64,000 nucleotides of DNA from Proteus terrae subsp. cibarius (GTDB taxonomy: Bacteria > Pseudomonadota > Gammaproteobacteria > Enterobacterales > Enterobacteriaceae). The notes beneath the pieces are model-generated. The model was not told where the DNA came from. It made no database searches and saw only the letters and a list, made by a program, of their open reading frames with translations. The stretch covers positions 2,480,001 to 2,544,000 of the forward strand of contig NZ_CP047349.1 in the NCBI RefSeq assembly GCF_011045835.1. The letters run 5' to 3'. A program made the translations under genes and the position numbers. Positions within the stretch are counted from its first letter, which is position 1. Every line of letters starts with the position of its first letter. Positions 19,368 through 29,464 of this stretch are shown here, in pieces.

Positions 19368-20495
19368 TTATTTGTGTGTAGCGCTAAAGCCTATTGCATT
19401 TAATGTGTCGACAGTGGTTTGATTGTCACAAATAACGTGTAGTGAAGACCACTCACGGCGTACAGGGTAAAATTTGCGTAACTTATCAAACTCCCCTTTT
19501 ATTCCTGCCACTTTTCGTAATGGAGCATCATCACGACGCACATCATAAACAAGATGAATAAGTTGTTTTAAAAGTGTTTGTGTTAACTCACCTTGCACAG
19601 AAATGGTAGAAATAGTAGGCGCAGGTAACAATGTTGATAATTCAACATGTTGAGGTTGACCAATAAAATCACAATAAGCTTCAAAAACTTGAGTTGTGCC
19701 GCGTGCCTTACCTTCTAAGGTATAACCTGCAATATGCGGTGTTGCGATATCAACTTTATTTAATAAATCAATGGAAAGATCTGGCTCTGGCTCCCAAACA
19801 TCCAATATAACACGTAAGGATTTGCCGTTCTTAAGTACAGACAATAATGCTTGATTATCAACAACTTCGCCACGACTCGCATTAATTAAAATGCGTCCTT
19901 CAGGTAATTTTTCGAGATTGCTCTCATTTATTAAATGATAAGTTTTGTATGGGCCTGATTTATTGAGAGGTGTATGGAAGGTTAGAATATCTGCTTTTTC
20001 TAACAATGTTTCTAATGGGTGAAATTCTTCATCATCACCATTATCCGCTCTTGGTGGATCGCAAAGTAAAACATTTACACCTAATGCACGAAGGCGTGTT
20101 GCTAATCGCCCCCCCACATTTCCCACACCAACAATACCGACAACTTTATCGGTTAATTGAAAGCTATCTTGCTCTGCTAGCATCATCAGTGCAGAAAATA
20201 CGTATTCAACAACCGCTATAGCATTACAACCTGGGGCAGATGAAAAACCAATTTGTTGTTGCTCTAACCATGCAATATCGACATGGTCGAAACCCGCAGT
20301 CGCAGTTCCAACAAATTTCACTGGCTTGCCTGATAATAAGGATTCATTGACTTTGGTAATTGATCTCACCATTAAGGCATCAGAATCATTAAGCTCATCA
20401 GTAGGTAATGGGCGACCAGAAACAGCTTTTACCTCACCTAATTGGCGGAAAAGTTGTTCCGCATAAGGCATATTTTCATCAACCAGAATTTTCAC
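19368..20495 (-). CDS. pdxB: Erythronate-4-phosphate dehydrogenase
   Basis: Second step of the DXP-dependent pyridoxal phosphate pathway, oxidising 4-phosphoerythronate. 375 residues. The D-isomer 2-hydroxyacid dehydrogenase fold shows the dinucleotide motif [16 protein letters not shown], the catalytic Arg in [10 protein letters not shown] and the catalytic His in [18 protein letters not shown]-terminal PdxB dimerisation domain follows. Upstream of usg, as in E. coli. Confidence 0.96.
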   Translation of the reverse strand: MKILVDENMPYAEQLFRQLGEVKAVSGRPLPTDELNDSDALMVRSITKVNESLLSGKPVKFVGTATAGFDHVDIAWLEQQQIGFSSAPGCNAIAVVEYVFSALMMLAEQDSFQLTDKVVGIVGVGNVGGRLATRLRALGVNVLLCDPPRADNGDDEEFHPLETLLEKADILTFHTPLNKSGPYKTYHLINESNLEKLPEGRILINASRGEVVDNQALLSVLKNGKSLRVILDVWEPEPDLSIDLLNKVDIATPHIAGYTLEGKARGTTQVFEAYCDFIGQPQHVELSTLLPAPTISTISVQGELTQTLLKQLIHLVYDVRRDDAPLRKVAGIKGEFDKLRKFYPVRREWSSLHVICDNQTTVDTLNAIGFSATHK

Positions 20496-20644
20496 GGTGT
20501 TATCTCACTGATTTGGTGTTTATGTATGTAAGCAATCAATCGAAAAACAAAATTAAGCGGTCTATTTTGCCACTTATTCACAGCAAAGCCTATTATTGAC
20601 AGTAAAATCCGCCTAGATTTTAAGTAAATATATGAAAAGAAGGC

Positions 20645-21427
20645 TTAACAATTGGGTAATCGACGAAAACGTTCTGGTGTTGTGCCGGCAAACTGTTGAA
20701 ACATCGCAATAAATGAAGACGAGGAGCTATATCCCACATCAAATGCAATTTCATTCACACTTTTTCCTTGCTCTAATAAAGAAATTGCATGTAAAAAGCG
20801 TAGGCGTTTACGCCATTCGCTAAAAGACATACCTAATTCCTGTTGACAACGACGAGAAAGTGTTCTTTCTGAGGTATAACGTTTTTTAGCCCATTCTTCT
20901 AACGAGGTGTTATCTGCCGGATTTTGCTCTAACACAGAAAGTATAGGGGCAAGTAATTTATCTTTAGAGGAAGGTAAATAAGTATGATGTATTGGTGAAG
21001 CTTTAAGTTGATCAATCAGTACTTGGGCTAAGCGAAAATCTTCTTCTGTTTGTGGTTTACACACACCACGATGGAAAAAGTCAGAAAATATGGTTGAAAA
21101 AATAGCACTCAATTGAATCAAACAAGGTTTATCTAACAATCCTTCACACCAATTTGGCGCGATATCTAGCACCTTAAAAGAGAGCGTTTTTTTATTGTAA
21201 CTGGTATGCCCTACATTTTTGGGGATCCATACACTAAACTCTGGTGGCGCCAAAAATCGCTGTCCCCCAGCTTCTAAATCCATAACACCAGAAATTACAT
21301 AAAGTAGCTGACCAAAATCATGTTGGTGATAAACAAACTCTGTTTCAGCTAATAGTTGCTCATCGCGAAATCTAACCGTATCTGGATCAGACAATAACCA
21401 TTGCATTTTTTGTTGTTCAATTGTCAT
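20645..21427 (-). CDS. AraC-family regulator, cupin sensor type (NimR-like)
   Basis: Transcription factor of 260 residues. The N-terminal half is a cupin-like sensor domain (HQHDFGQLLYVISGVMDLEAGG). The C-terminal half has two AraC helix-turn-helix units (SLEEWAKKRYTSERTLSRRC and SVNEIAFDVGYSSSSSFIAMFQQFAGTTPERFR). It is divergent from an EamA-type exporter gene, with an inverted repeat between the two starts, a layout like E. coli nimR/nimT in which the AraC protein controls its neighbouring exporter. The inducer is unknown. Confidence 0.88.
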   Translation of the reverse strand: MTIEQQKMQWLLSDPDTVRFRDEQLLAETEFVYHQHDFGQLLYVISGVMDLEAGGQRFLAPPEFSVWIPKNVGHTSYNKKTLSFKVLDIAPNWCEGLLDKPCLIQLSAIFSTIFSDFFHRGVCKPQTEEDFRLAQVLIDQLKASPIHHTYLPSSKDKLLAPILSVLEQNPADNTSLEEWAKKRYTSERTLSRRCQQELGMSFSEWRKRLRFLHAISLLEQGKSVNEIAFDVGYSSSSSFIAMFQQFAGTTPERFRRLPNC

Positions 21428-21472
21428 CTTTATGTTGTTCTCTTGTCATGTTGTCTTTATTGGCCTATCACT

Positions 21473-21506
21473 TGTCTGGTTTTCATTATATATATCTAAT
21501 CAGACA
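21473..21506. promoter_or_regulatory. Inverted repeat between the AraC regulator and the EamA exporter
   Basis: TGTCTGGTT (21473-21481) and AATCAGACA (21498-21506) are inverted copies with one mismatch, separated by 16 AT-rich bases (total span 34). The spacing is about 2.5 helical turns between arm centres. It is the likeliest operator for the AraC protein; the AT-rich middle may be a promoter element. Confidence 0.55.
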
Positions 21507-21548
21507 GGCTTACAATAGCAACCTGGTTTAAAAATAGATGTGAGAATA

Positions 21549-22469
21549 ATGAAAAACGCAATTTTTCCGCTTTTAGCGGTGCTAATCTGGTCCATTAATG
21601 CAGTCGTTAATAAAGCAGCCGCGTCTGTTATCGATCCTGCTGCAATCTCTTTTTATCGTTGGTTCCTCGCCTTTTTAATTATGACTCCTTTTTTGATCAT
21701 GCCAGTTTGGCATCATCGTAAAACCGTCAAACAATATTGGTGGAAATTATTTATTCTTGGTGCATTGGGGATGGTGATGTACCAAAGTTTAGCTTATTAT
21801 GCGGCGCATTATGTTAGTGCAACATTTATGGGGATTTTGAACTCTCTCATCCCATTATTAACCGTTATCATTAGTATTTTTGTTTTACGTGTTGTACCAA
21901 CAGTAGGTATTGTTTTAGGCACAGTACTTTCAATTAGTGGCTTAGTTTGGCTAATTAGCCGTGGCGAACCTTCTCAGTTGCTTTCCCAAGGTTTGGGTTA
22001 TGGTGAACTGATGATGTTTATTGCTTCGGCGTCATACGCCCTCTATGGCGTATTAACAAAACGCTGGTCAATTACACTACCTAACTGGCAATCACTTTAT
22101 GTGCAAATTGGATTTGGTGTTCTGTTATTATTGCCAAACTTCTTTCTTGCCGAGAGTGTTGCGTTAACAAAAGATAATATTGGATTAGTTGTCTTCGCAG
22201 GTATCGGTGCTTCTATTCTTGCACCTTATTTGTGGATTTTAGGTGTGATGAAATTAGGTGCAAATACGACCTCTATTTTTATGAACCTAATGCCATTATT
22301 TACTGCAATGATCGCTATCGCGCTTCTTGGTGAAGAAATGCATAGTTATCACTTAGTGGGGGGTGGTATTGTGTTACTTGGCGTGCTCTTAGTGCAACAA
22401 CTCAGAACGCCACTGAATTTCCGACGTCAGTCTGCTCAGAAAAAAGCAGATTGTCGCCAGGAGATGTGA
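21549..22469 (+). CDS. EamA/DMT-family transporter
   Basis: Inner-membrane exporter of the drug/metabolite transporter superfamily with two EamA repeats and about ten membrane helices (first FPLLAVLIWSINAVVNKAA, second half LGYGELMMFIASASYALYG). I take the ATG at 21549 (MKNAIFPLLAV) as start; a GTG three codons earlier (21540) is also possible. The basic C-terminal tail (FRRQSAQKKADCRQEM) is cytosolic. Substrate unknown; probably under the divergent AraC regulator. Confidence 0.88.
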   Translation: MKNAIFPLLAVLIWSINAVVNKAAASVIDPAAISFYRWFLAFLIMTPFLIMPVWHHRKTVKQYWWKLFILGALGMVMYQSLAYYAAHYVSATFMGILNSLIPLLTVIISIFVLRVVPTVGIVLGTVLSISGLVWLISRGEPSQLLSQGLGYGELMMFIASASYALYGVLTKRWSITLPNWQSLYVQIGFGVLLLLPNFFLAESVALTKDNIGLVVFAGIGASILAPYLWILGVMKLGANTTSIFMNLMPLFTAMIAIALLGEEMHSYHLVGGGIVLLGVLLVQQLRTPLNFRRQSAQKKADCRQEM

Positions 22470-22494
22470 GTCAATGTCAAAAAGACAACAATAA

Positions 22495-22520
22495 AAAATG
22501 CCGGCTAAATTCTTAGCCGG
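22495..22520. terminator. Hairpin after the EamA exporter gene
   Basis: CCGGCTAA (22501-22508) and TTAGCCGG (22513-22520) form a perfect 8-bp stem. Its T-rich tail lies on the minus strand side (ATTTTTTATTG), so it is a better terminator for minus-strand reading than for the exporter transcript. The minus-strand gene it would serve is not obvious. Confidence 0.6.
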
Positions 22521-22967
22521 TCACATTCATAATGTTAGGTTTAATAAATAAAACTGACACAAGAAATCAAAGTATAAAATATAAAGTAATACAAGTATCC
22601 GTGGCAAACATTACCAACTTTTATATTAAATAGCTCCTATTTATTTGTAATAAAATAATCCAGATCAATTTTTTACGCTCTTTTTGTCTTATTCAACCTT
22701 TCCATTATCCTAACCCTATATAAAACAAAACATTTAATGGTTTTGGGTAAAATTAAATTAAACGATTGAAATAAAATAAACCTAATTTAATTTTCTCAAT
22801 ATAAACAATAAATTAACAAAAGCAGTCTATTTTATTAGAATAATAAAATGAGTAACTATTAGGAACGGTATTTTTAACCGTTATTTATATAATCTTTTTT
22901 TAATGATTTTTATTCGAAAGATATCTTTATTAGAAGAATAAATTATTATGCATAATAAATTTAAAAT
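22521..22967. other. AT-rich intergenic stretch without recognisable genes
   Basis: About 450 bases of very AT-rich DNA between the exporter gene and the fabB terminator. One short hairpin is visible (AACGGT...ACCGTT near 22862-22880). I see no open frame with a ribosome site and no RNA gene. Confidence 0.6.
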
Positions 22968-23008
22968 AAAAAAGCAGACTCCATTTTAATGAAGCCTGCT
23001 TTTTTTAA
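22968..23008 (-). terminator. Terminator of fabB
   Basis: AAAAAAGCAG (about 22968-22977) and CCTGCTTTTTTT (22995-23006) form the base of an imperfect hairpin with inner CATT/AATG pairing and A/T runs on both sides. It lies just past the fabB stop on the minus strand. Confidence 0.8.
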
Positions 23009-23031
23009 TAAGAAAATATAAGTATATCTAA

Positions 23032-24243
23032 CTATTTTTTATATTTACTCATGACTAGTGAAGCATTTGTACCACCAAAACCAAAGCTATTTGACATTAC
23101 AGTCTCCAGTTTCTGTTCTGTTGGTTGAGTAATGATGTTCATACCCATTGCTTTATCGTCTAATTCTTCAATATTGATGCTTGGTGCAATAAATCCATGC
23201 TCTAACATCAGTAAGCTATAAATTGCTTCATGCACGCCAGCCGCACCTAATGAATGACCAGTCATTGCTTTTGTTGCTGAGATAGCTGGTGTATGCGAGC
23301 CAAACACTTCTGTGATAGCTTCAAGCTCTTTTAGATCACCAACTGGCGTTGAAGTACCGTGTGTATTGATATAATCAACTTTATCAACACCTTGCATCGC
23401 CATTTGCATACAACGCACCGCACCTTCGCCTGAAGGAGCAACCATGTCTGCACCATCAGACGTTGCGCCATAACCTACGACTTCACCATAGATATGTGCA
23501 CCACGCGCTAATGCGTGTTCTAGCTCTTCAACAACCACAATACCGCCACCACCTGCGATAACAAAACCATCACGGTTTTTATCGTAAGTACGAGAAGCTT
23601 TGGTTGGAGTTTCGTTATATTTAGTTGAGAGTGCGCCCATTGCGTCAAATTCGCAGGTCATTTCCCAACTTAACTCTTCACCACCACCAGCAAATACAAC
23701 ATCTTGTTTGCCTAATTGGATAAGCTCAACAGCGTGACCAATACAGTGAGCCGATGTTGAACAAGCTGAACTAATTGAATAGTTAACGCCTTTAATTTTG
23801 AAAGGTGTTGCTAAACAAGCTGAAACACCTGATGCCATTGCACGAGTTACCATATAAGGGCCTACGCCACGTAGACCTTTTGCTCTCATGCCATCAGAAC
23901 CTTGGACTTGGTTACGTGGAGAACCACCACCAGAACCAACGACTAAGCCAGAACGAATATTAGAAACTTGGTCTTCAGTCAGACCTGAATCAGCTATCGC
24001 CTCTTGCATAGATAAATAGGCATAAACCGATGCGTCGCTCATAAAACGGCGGATTTTACGGTCAATAAGACCTTCAGTATCAAGCTTAACGTTGCCCCAA
24101 ATGTGGCTACGAAGCCCCATCTCTTTAAATTCTTCTGAGAAAGTTATCCCGGAACGACCTTCTTTTAAAGAATCCAGCACTTCTTTCTGGTTATTACCAA
24201 TGCTCGAAACAATACCCAGACCCGTGATCACTGCGCGCTTCAT
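23032..24243 (-). CDS. fabB: 3-oxoacyl-[ACP] synthase I
   Basis: Condensing enzyme of fatty-acid elongation, essential for unsaturated fatty-acid synthesis. 403 residues. The catalytic triad is visible: Cys in [11 protein letters not shown] (Cys163 in E. coli numbering), His in [11 protein letters not shown] and His in TGHSLGAAG. Single gene whose upstream region carries adjacent FabR and FadR sites, so it is repressed by FabR and activated by FadR as in E. coli. Confidence 0.97.
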   Translation of the reverse strand: MKRAVITGLGIVSSIGNNQKEVLDSLKEGRSGITFSEEFKEMGLRSHIWGNVKLDTEGLIDRKIRRFMSDASVYAYLSMQEAIADSGLTEDQVSNIRSGLVVGSGGGSPRNQVQGSDGMRAKGLRGVGPYMVTRAMASGVSACLATPFKIKGVNYSISSACSTSAHCIGHAVELIQLGKQDVVFAGGGEELSWEMTCEFDAMGALSTKYNETPTKASRTYDKNRDGFVIAGGGGIVVVEELEHALARGAHIYGEVVGYGATSDGADMVAPSGEGAVRCMQMAMQGVDKVDYINTHGTSTPVGDLKELEAITEVFGSHTPAISATKAMTGHSLGAAGVHEAIYSLLMLEHGFIAPSINIEELDDKAMGMNIITQPTEQKLETVMSNSFGFGGTNASLVMSKYKK

Positions 24244-24296
24244 TCATACCTCTTTACAATAATAGTTGTAGCTGCGGGATTTCTGAGTAGCACTTT

Positions 24297-24331
24297 AGCG
24301 TACAGTTGTACGCCGAACAAGTCCGATCAGG
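24297..24331. promoter_or_regulatory. FabR and FadR sites upstream of fabB
   Basis: AGCGTACAGTTGTACGCC (24297-24314) is the FabR palindrome. Next to it, read on the minus strand, CTGATCGGACTTGTTCG (24315-24331) matches the FadR activation site of E. coli fabB. The side-by-side order is the same as in E. coli. Confidence 0.88.
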
Positions 24332-24448
24332 ATCTTTTTTACAAAAATACAGATAAGCTAATAAAACACTTTCCCCTTTAAGGCTGGCACAAGCAACCTA
24401 ACGGCGCTAAGATATTAGTTAATTTTTTCGAGAAATACAGGCAGTTCC

Positions 24449-26497
24449 GTGAATAATAGCCCGATAAATACTGCGTCTTTAAGTTGGAATGAACTTGGTA
24501 CACCTATCTCTGAACAATTTGGCGATATTTACTTTTCAAACCAAGACGGTCTAGAAGAAACTCGACATGTGTTCTTGCATGGAAATTATTTTCCATCACG
24601 TTTTGGTACACATGTACGCTCTGAATGTGTTATCGCAGAAACAGGATTTGGTACTGGGCTTAATTTTTTAACACTGTGGCAAGCTTTCGATCAATTTAGG
24701 CAAACATCCCCTGACTCTCGTTTAAAACGTCTTCATTATGTTAGTTTCGAGAAATTCCCTCTTACAAAAAGTGACTTACAATCTGCACATTGCCATTGGC
24801 CTGAACTGGAAAAATATTCACAAGCACTTTGTTCTCAATGGCCATTAGCCATTGCAGGTTGCCATCGCATTATTCTTGCTGATGGAGCAATTACACTGGA
24901 TTTATGGTTTGGTGATATCAATATCTTGTTACCCCAAACTCGCCAAGCACTACATAATAAAGTGGATGCTTGGTTCTTAGATGGTTTTGCGCCTTCTAAA
25001 AACCCACAAATGTGGAGCGAAACTCTCTTTCAATCGATGGCTGATTCAATGCGGGAAAACGGTACATTTGCAACGTTTACTGCCGCAGGGATTGTCAAGC
25101 GAGGTTTGCAAAGTGTTGGTTTTGAGATAAATAAAATCAAAGGATTTGGCCAAAAAAGAGAGATGCTGACAGGTGTTTTTCCACATCCCCCATCTCCTGA
25201 ATTTCTCCCTTACTATGCCAGACCAAGTGCAACCAAAGCACAGAACATTGCAATTATAGGCGGTGGCATTGCCAGTACATTTACCGCGCTTTCCTGCCTA
25301 AAAAGAGGTGCCAGTGTCACCTTGTATTGTGAAGATAACCAACCCGCAACTAATGCCTCAGGTAATCGACAAGGTGTGTTATATCCTTTACTTAATGGCA
25401 AATCCGATGAACTAGAACAATTTTTTACAAACGCATTTTTATTTGCTCATCGCACTTATGACAACCTAAGTAAAGCAGGTATTCCTTTTTCACATCAATG
25501 GTCTGGCGTTGCTCAAATTATTTATAACGAAAAAATTCGTAAAAAAGTACAGCGAATTATCGATAACTCCATACCATTTACTCAAATAGCGTGTTACCTC
25601 GATGAAGACGAAGTCAATAATATCAGTGGATTAGACGTTAATTATGATGCTTTGTTTTACCCACAAGCGGGCTGGCTTTCACCGACTGAACTCACAATCA
25701 ATACATTAAAATATGCTGAACAATTAGGATTAACATTGCGATTTAATCATCAAGTTACTCAAATAAGTGCACAAGAAGCATCTTGGCACTTAAAGGTTGT
25801 TCATCACGATGGAAAAAGTACAACACAATTTCAATCACAACATGATTGCGTTATTTTGGCAAATGGGCATCGAATAACAGACTTTACTCAAAGTGAAAAA
25901 TTACCTATTAGCGCAGTTAGAGGGCAAGTTAGCCATATTTCAACAACAAAGACATTATCAAAACTAAAAACTGTGCTTTGTTATGATGGCTATTTCACTC
26001 CTGTTGATCACCAAGATAATTTGCATTGTGTGGGAGCAAGCTTTCGTCGCGATAGATTAGATTTAGCAGTCTCAACGCAAGAGCAAGAAAATAACCAAGC
26101 TCATCTTACACAATGTTTAGCAAAAGCCTCTTGGGTTAAAGACGTTGATTTTAGTCGAAATGAAGCTCGAGTAGGTATTCGTTGTACTATACGCGATCAC
26201 TTACCGTTATTAGGTGAAGTACCTGATTTTGAAAAACTACGAGTGGCATACACACATTTAGATAGATTTAAACGTAGAAAACAAACGCCAGCTTTAGCCC
26301 CTGCTTATCATCAACTTTATATTATCAGTGCATTAGGCTCTCGTGGATTGTGTTCGGCACCTTTATCGGCTGAAATTCTTGCAAGCCAAATATTTGGCGA
26401 ACCGTTTCCAGTTGAAGATAATGTGTTGAATGCCTTACACCCTAATCGTTTTTGGGTAAGACCATTACTGCGTGGAAAGCCGATTGAAGTGGAATAA
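24449..26497 (+). CDS. mnmC: Bifunctional tRNA mnm5s2U biosynthesis protein MnmC
   Basis: Completes the 5-methylaminomethyl-2-thiouridine at tRNA position 34: the C-terminal FAD oxidase removes the carboxymethyl group and the N-terminal SAM methyltransferase then methylates. The methyltransferase half (about 1-250) shows CVIAETGFGTGLNFL and DAWFLDGFAPSKNPQMW. The oxidase half starts at about 265 with the FAD motif IAIIGGGIASTFTALSCL and ends with SALGSRGLCSAPLSAEILA. 682 residues, GTG start. Divergent from fabB, as in E. coli. Confidence 0.95.
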   Translation: MNNSPINTASLSWNELGTPISEQFGDIYFSNQDGLEETRHVFLHGNYFPSRFGTHVRSECVIAETGFGTGLNFLTLWQAFDQFRQTSPDSRLKRLHYVSFEKFPLTKSDLQSAHCHWPELEKYSQALCSQWPLAIAGCHRIILADGAITLDLWFGDINILLPQTRQALHNKVDAWFLDGFAPSKNPQMWSETLFQSMADSMRENGTFATFTAAGIVKRGLQSVGFEINKIKGFGQKREMLTGVFPHPPSPEFLPYYARPSATKAQNIAIIGGGIASTFTALSCLKRGASVTLYCEDNQPATNASGNRQGVLYPLLNGKSDELEQFFTNAFLFAHRTYDNLSKAGIPFSHQWSGVAQIIYNEKIRKKVQRIIDNSIPFTQIACYLDEDEVNNISGLDVNYDALFYPQAGWLSPTELTINTLKYAEQLGLTLRFNHQVTQISAQEASWHLKVVHHDGKSTTQFQSQHDCVILANGHRITDFTQSEKLPISAVRGQVSHISTTKTLSKLKTVLCYDGYFTPVDHQDNLHCVGASFRRDRLDLAVSTQEQENNQAHLTQCLAKASWVKDVDFSRNEARVGIRCTIRDHLPLLGEVPDFEKLRVAYTHLDRFKRRKQTPALAPAYHQLYIISALGSRGLCSAPLSAEILASQIFGEPFPVEDNVLNALHPNRFWVRPLLRGKPIEVE

Positions 26498-26585
26498 ATG
26501 TATAAGCAACCAACCTCGGTTGCTTATTTTTTTACTTTTTTATTATCTTACTATTATACCCGAGATCACCATTTCCAAAGAGAAG

Positions 26586-27134
26586 CTAAACCTCAAACTT
26601 CATTGCACAGCGCGTTTCTTTTACAAAACCCCCTCTTTCCACTTCATCGTCTAAGATTTCTTGCAAAGAATGAGGGATCTCGCTTTCTGACAAAATAGAA
26701 AAACCTAAACGTTGATAATACGGTGCATTCCAAGGAACATGGCGAAATGTTGTCAACGTAACAGAGTCAAACTTATGTACTTTTGCTTCATCTTTTACTT
26801 TTTGAATAAGTAACTTACCAATTCCCCTATTTTGCCAATCTTGGCTCACTGAGAGCTCATGGATAAATAAGCTTTCTGGTAAATCAGTCGTCATGATAAA
26901 ACCAACTGGTTCGTTATCACTAGTAACTGCTACCCAATGCCCTTGCTGATCAATAAACGCTAAATGTTTTTCAACACTTTGTACGCCACTTTCACTTATC
27001 CAACGTAAGTCTTCTAAAGTACTAAAGAGCTGTCCTGCTGATTGCTCAATAGCAGGCAATGTAGTGGCATCATCGATTTGTGTTTGACGGATCGTAATAT
27101 CGTTATTTTTTATTTTGTTTTGTGTTGTTGTCAT
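26586..27134 (-). CDS. GNAT-family N-acetyltransferase
   Basis: Predicted acetyl-CoA-dependent N-acetyltransferase, 182 residues. The GNAT core is visible: strand and loop FIHELSVSQDWQNRGIGKLL with the acetyl-CoA pyrophosphate-binding QNRGIG, then TLTTFRHVPWNAPYYQRLGF, the usual motif B. The ribosome site GGAAACAGAG precedes the ATG. The substrate cannot be told. It sits in an insertion between mnmC and yfcL that E. coli lacks. Confidence 0.85.
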   Translation of the reverse strand: MTTTQNKIKNNDITIRQTQIDDATTLPAIEQSAGQLFSTLEDLRWISESGVQSVEKHLAFIDQQGHWVAVTSDNEPVGFIMTTDLPESLFIHELSVSQDWQNRGIGKLLIQKVKDEAKVHKFDSVTLTTFRHVPWNAPYYQRLGFSILSESEIPHSLQEILDDEVERGGFVKETRCAMKFEV

Positions 27135-27185
27135 CTCTGTTTCCAGCTTAGGTGTTTTTATACTTTTATGCTTAATTTATTAAAA

Positions 27186-27205
27186 AGCCATCCTGTTGGA
27201 TGGCT
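27186..27205 (-). terminator. Terminator after the lipoprotein gene
   Basis: AGCCATCC (27186-27193) pairs with GGATGGCT (27198-27205), loop TGTT; on the minus strand the stem is followed by a T-run. It lies 39 bases past the lipoprotein stop. Confidence 0.9.
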
Positions 27206-27243
27206 TATGTTAATACTTAAACAGCTTCTTATTTTTTAAGTCG

Positions 27244-28140
27244 TTAATCTTTAGGTAATATACCGTAAGATTGAAACTTCTGAGTCTCTATAATAAAACG
27301 ATTATAGTATATATTGTCTTCCACTGAATCCTTCACCACACGGTTACTATAAGCGCTAACAACAGCAAGTGTCGCCTTATGAAGTTTATCTTTTAGTCTG
27401 TTATGGATCTTCGGATCTTCACTTTCTTGAACTTGATTTAATAATGAAACAAGCTCTTCTGCTTCAGCTTGAATATCAGGATCAGTAAATTCTGCTGTCG
27501 GTAACATATAGTCTAAATCCAGATTAACAGAATCGTTATATTCATCTTCTTGAGTAAAAGGCTCTAAGTCTTTGTTGTATTCCGCTGAAATATATTTAAT
27601 AAATTCTGGTTTATCAAAGCATTTATTTTTTATGCCACCATTATTATTTTTATTGCGAGTGCGGATTTCATTAGGAAATGGTTCGCCTAAGGCATAAGTA
27701 CACTGAAAGATATTACCATCGATTAATGTGGCATTAGTGCTACGCACTGGAAGTTCAAATTCATAACCATTAATAATAACGGGGTAATCGACAGGTTTAA
27801 ATTGATCTGTTTTTCCCTTTACTGCATAAACTTCTGAAAGAGTGTAATACATAAAATTATCAGGATTTAGTATGCCACCATTATTCTGGTCATAAACCAT
27901 AAATCGAGCATCATTACCGGCACTATCTTTTAAACTATGCTCACCAGGTGACAGCGTTATATAACCATTTTTACCCGGTTCAACCTGATATTCTTTATCA
28001 TCGACACTAAAACTAATGACTTTTTCGCTTGGATTACTGTAGTAAAACTTATTTTTTTTATTATATAAATCAAATTGATCACAAGCCGATAAAAATAAAA
28101 TTGCGCTAGTCAGTAGGCCTATTTTAAAGAAATTTTTCAT
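27244..28140 (-). CDS. Uncharacterised lipoprotein
   Basis: I do not recognise a family. The protein (298 residues) has a clear lipoprotein signal with lipobox LSAC (Cys20), so it is membrane-anchored. The mature part opens with a beta-rich region (VISFSVDDKEYQVEPGKNGYITLSPGEHSL) resembling small PEGA/carboxypeptidase-like folds, then a Cys-containing middle (FQCTYALG ... NKCFDKPEF, a possible disulfide) and a helical C-terminal third. No neighbour suggests a role. It is one of two genes inserted between yfcL and mnmC. Confidence 0.8.
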   Translation of the reverse strand: MKNFFKIGLLTSAILFLSACDQFDLYNKKNKFYYSNPSEKVISFSVDDKEYQVEPGKNGYITLSPGEHSLKDSAGNDARFMVYDQNNGGILNPDNFMYYTLSEVYAVKGKTDQFKPVDYPVIINGYEFELPVRSTNATLIDGNIFQCTYALGEPFPNEIRTRNKNNNGGIKNKCFDKPEFIKYISAEYNKDLEPFTQEDEYNDSVNLDLDYMLPTAEFTDPDIQAEAEELVSLLNQVQESEDPKIHNRLKDKLHKATLAVVSAYSNRVVKDSVEDNIYYNRFIIETQKFQSYGILPKD

Positions 28141-28423
28141 CGTATCGTTATCCTTATCATAAATATTCTATGCAAATCATTTGCATCCCGAGAAACATTC
28201 CTAAAAAACATTTAAAAGTAATTTTACAGAAATGGCAAGGAGTTACAAAAGATAGCACTATTATGCTTAATCAATGAGAGATACATCGACTTTGAAAAAT
28301 CAAATAAAAACAATTGATAAATAGTAAAGATCAATTTTTGTATAAAAACCAACCTAATTCAACAGTAAATATCTTAAATATGACTCAACGACTGTGATTT
28401 TAATAAGATATTAAGAAAGAAAA
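28141..28423. other. AT-rich intergenic region upstream of the lipoprotein gene
   Basis: About 280 bases holding presumably the lipoprotein promoter. I see no open frame or RNA gene and no clear operator. Confidence 0.5.
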
Positions 28424-28447
28424 AACAACCGATTTATGCCGGTTGTT
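28424..28447 (-). terminator. Terminator after yfcL
   Basis: AACAACCG (28424-28431) pairs with CGGTTGTT (28440-28447), with an A-rich flank that becomes a T-run on the minus strand. Confidence 0.88.
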
Positions 28448-28467
28448 CTCTTAAAAGACATGCAGGA

Positions 28468-28740
28468 TTAATTAATTGAGTTAACTAAATCATGCCAAGT
28501 AGATAAAACTAACGCTTGGTCAGGTGGTGAAAGCTCACCTGCTTTTATCGCCTTTTGAATGCTCTCTTCTACACGCGCTCTTAACGCTTCTAACTGTGTG
28601 TTATTTTCTTGCTCAAGTTCAGCAATAGCCAGTGTAATATGGCCTTGTAAATATCCACCTGCAAATAATTCATCATCAGTGGCATGTTCAACACGGCTGT
28701 CAATTTTATCTAATAAGTACACTTCATACTCAGAAAGCAT
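28468..28740 (-). CDS. yfcL: YfcL-family protein
   Basis: Small conserved protein of unknown function, 90 residues. It keeps the E. coli YfcL pattern: EYEVYLLDKIDSRVEHATDDELFAGGYLQGH, LAIAELE, KAIKAGELSPPDQALV. Mostly helical, no signal or membrane segment. Follows epmC in the same direction with a gap of about 150 bases, the same neighbourhood as in E. coli. Confidence 0.88.
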   Translation of the reverse strand: MLSEYEVYLLDKIDSRVEHATDDELFAGGYLQGHITLAIAELEQENNTQLEALRARVEESIQKAIKAGELSPPDQALVLSTWHDLVNSIN

Positions 28741-28892
28741 TATTTATCCTCAATATATAATGTTGCTATTTTTATATCTACCCTGTATTAACAGAGCATA
28801 AATACATGTGTTCTAGCAACCTTACTACTTCAGACTCCACCCTATAGGGTAAAACCTTCACAGTGGATAAGCGATAGTTATTCTCGCAATCC

Positions 28893-29447
28893 TTAATTAA
28901 CTAAAGGATTTTCCTGATAAGGAAACATCTCTTCGGTTAGCTCTGGGGTATTGTAAAACAAATGTAACGCATTAATAAATAGCTGTGCACGAGGTGGCGT
29001 GTTTTTATCTCGTAAATAAGCGAGTACTTGTTCTCTAACTTTATTTCTGAACTCATAACGATCAGGCTCAAAGTTACCTTCTAAATTGTCACAACTGACA
29101 TTGAAAGGATAACCAGCAGCTTGGCAAAATAACCAATCTAATGCTTGAGGTTTGATTTCTACAACTTCAAACTGTCCTTGAGTGGTTTCATCTCGTCCAT
29201 CTGGACAATACCAGTAACCATAATCAACTTGTTGGCGGCGAGCCTCTCCAGCAATACACCAATGTGATATTTCATGTAAAGCACTGGCATAAAAGCCATG
29301 AGCAAAAATGATTTGGTGATAAGGCGTCTCTTCATTTGCAGGCAAATAAATCGGCTCATCATCCCCTTTAACTAAACGAGTTTGAAAACTTTCGCTAAAA
29401 CATTGATTAAAGATATCAATTAACTGTTGATAATGATGTGCTGACAT
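28893..29447 (-). CDS. epmC: Elongation factor P hydroxylase EpmC
   Basis: Hydroxylates the beta-lysyl-lysine that EpmA/EpmB place on EF-P. The metal-binding HEISHW (HExxH, residues 58-62) is intact, along with DYGYWYCPDGR and FQAAGY-type region (FCQAAGYPFNVSCDNL). 184 residues, the usual size. Between yfcA and yfcL as in E. coli; 17 bases separate it from yfcA. Confidence 0.93.
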   Translation of the reverse strand: MSAHHYQQLIDIFNQCFSESFQTRLVKGDDEPIYLPANEETPYHQIIFAHGFYASALHEISHWCIAGEARRQQVDYGYWYCPDGRDETTQGQFEVVEIKPQALDWLFCQAAGYPFNVSCDNLEGNFEPDRYEFRNKVREQVLAYLRDKNTPPRAQLFINALHLFYNTPELTEEMFPYQENPLVN

Positions 29448-29464
29448 TTAAAAACCATCTATTC

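Noticed and set aside
22521..22967. A small RNA in the AT-rich gap before fabB
   Set aside because: Only one weak hairpin, with no promoter-terminator pair.
26472..26698. Two overlapping plus-strand frames after mnmC
   Set aside because: They are antisense to the GNAT gene end or out of frame with mnmC and have no ribosome site.
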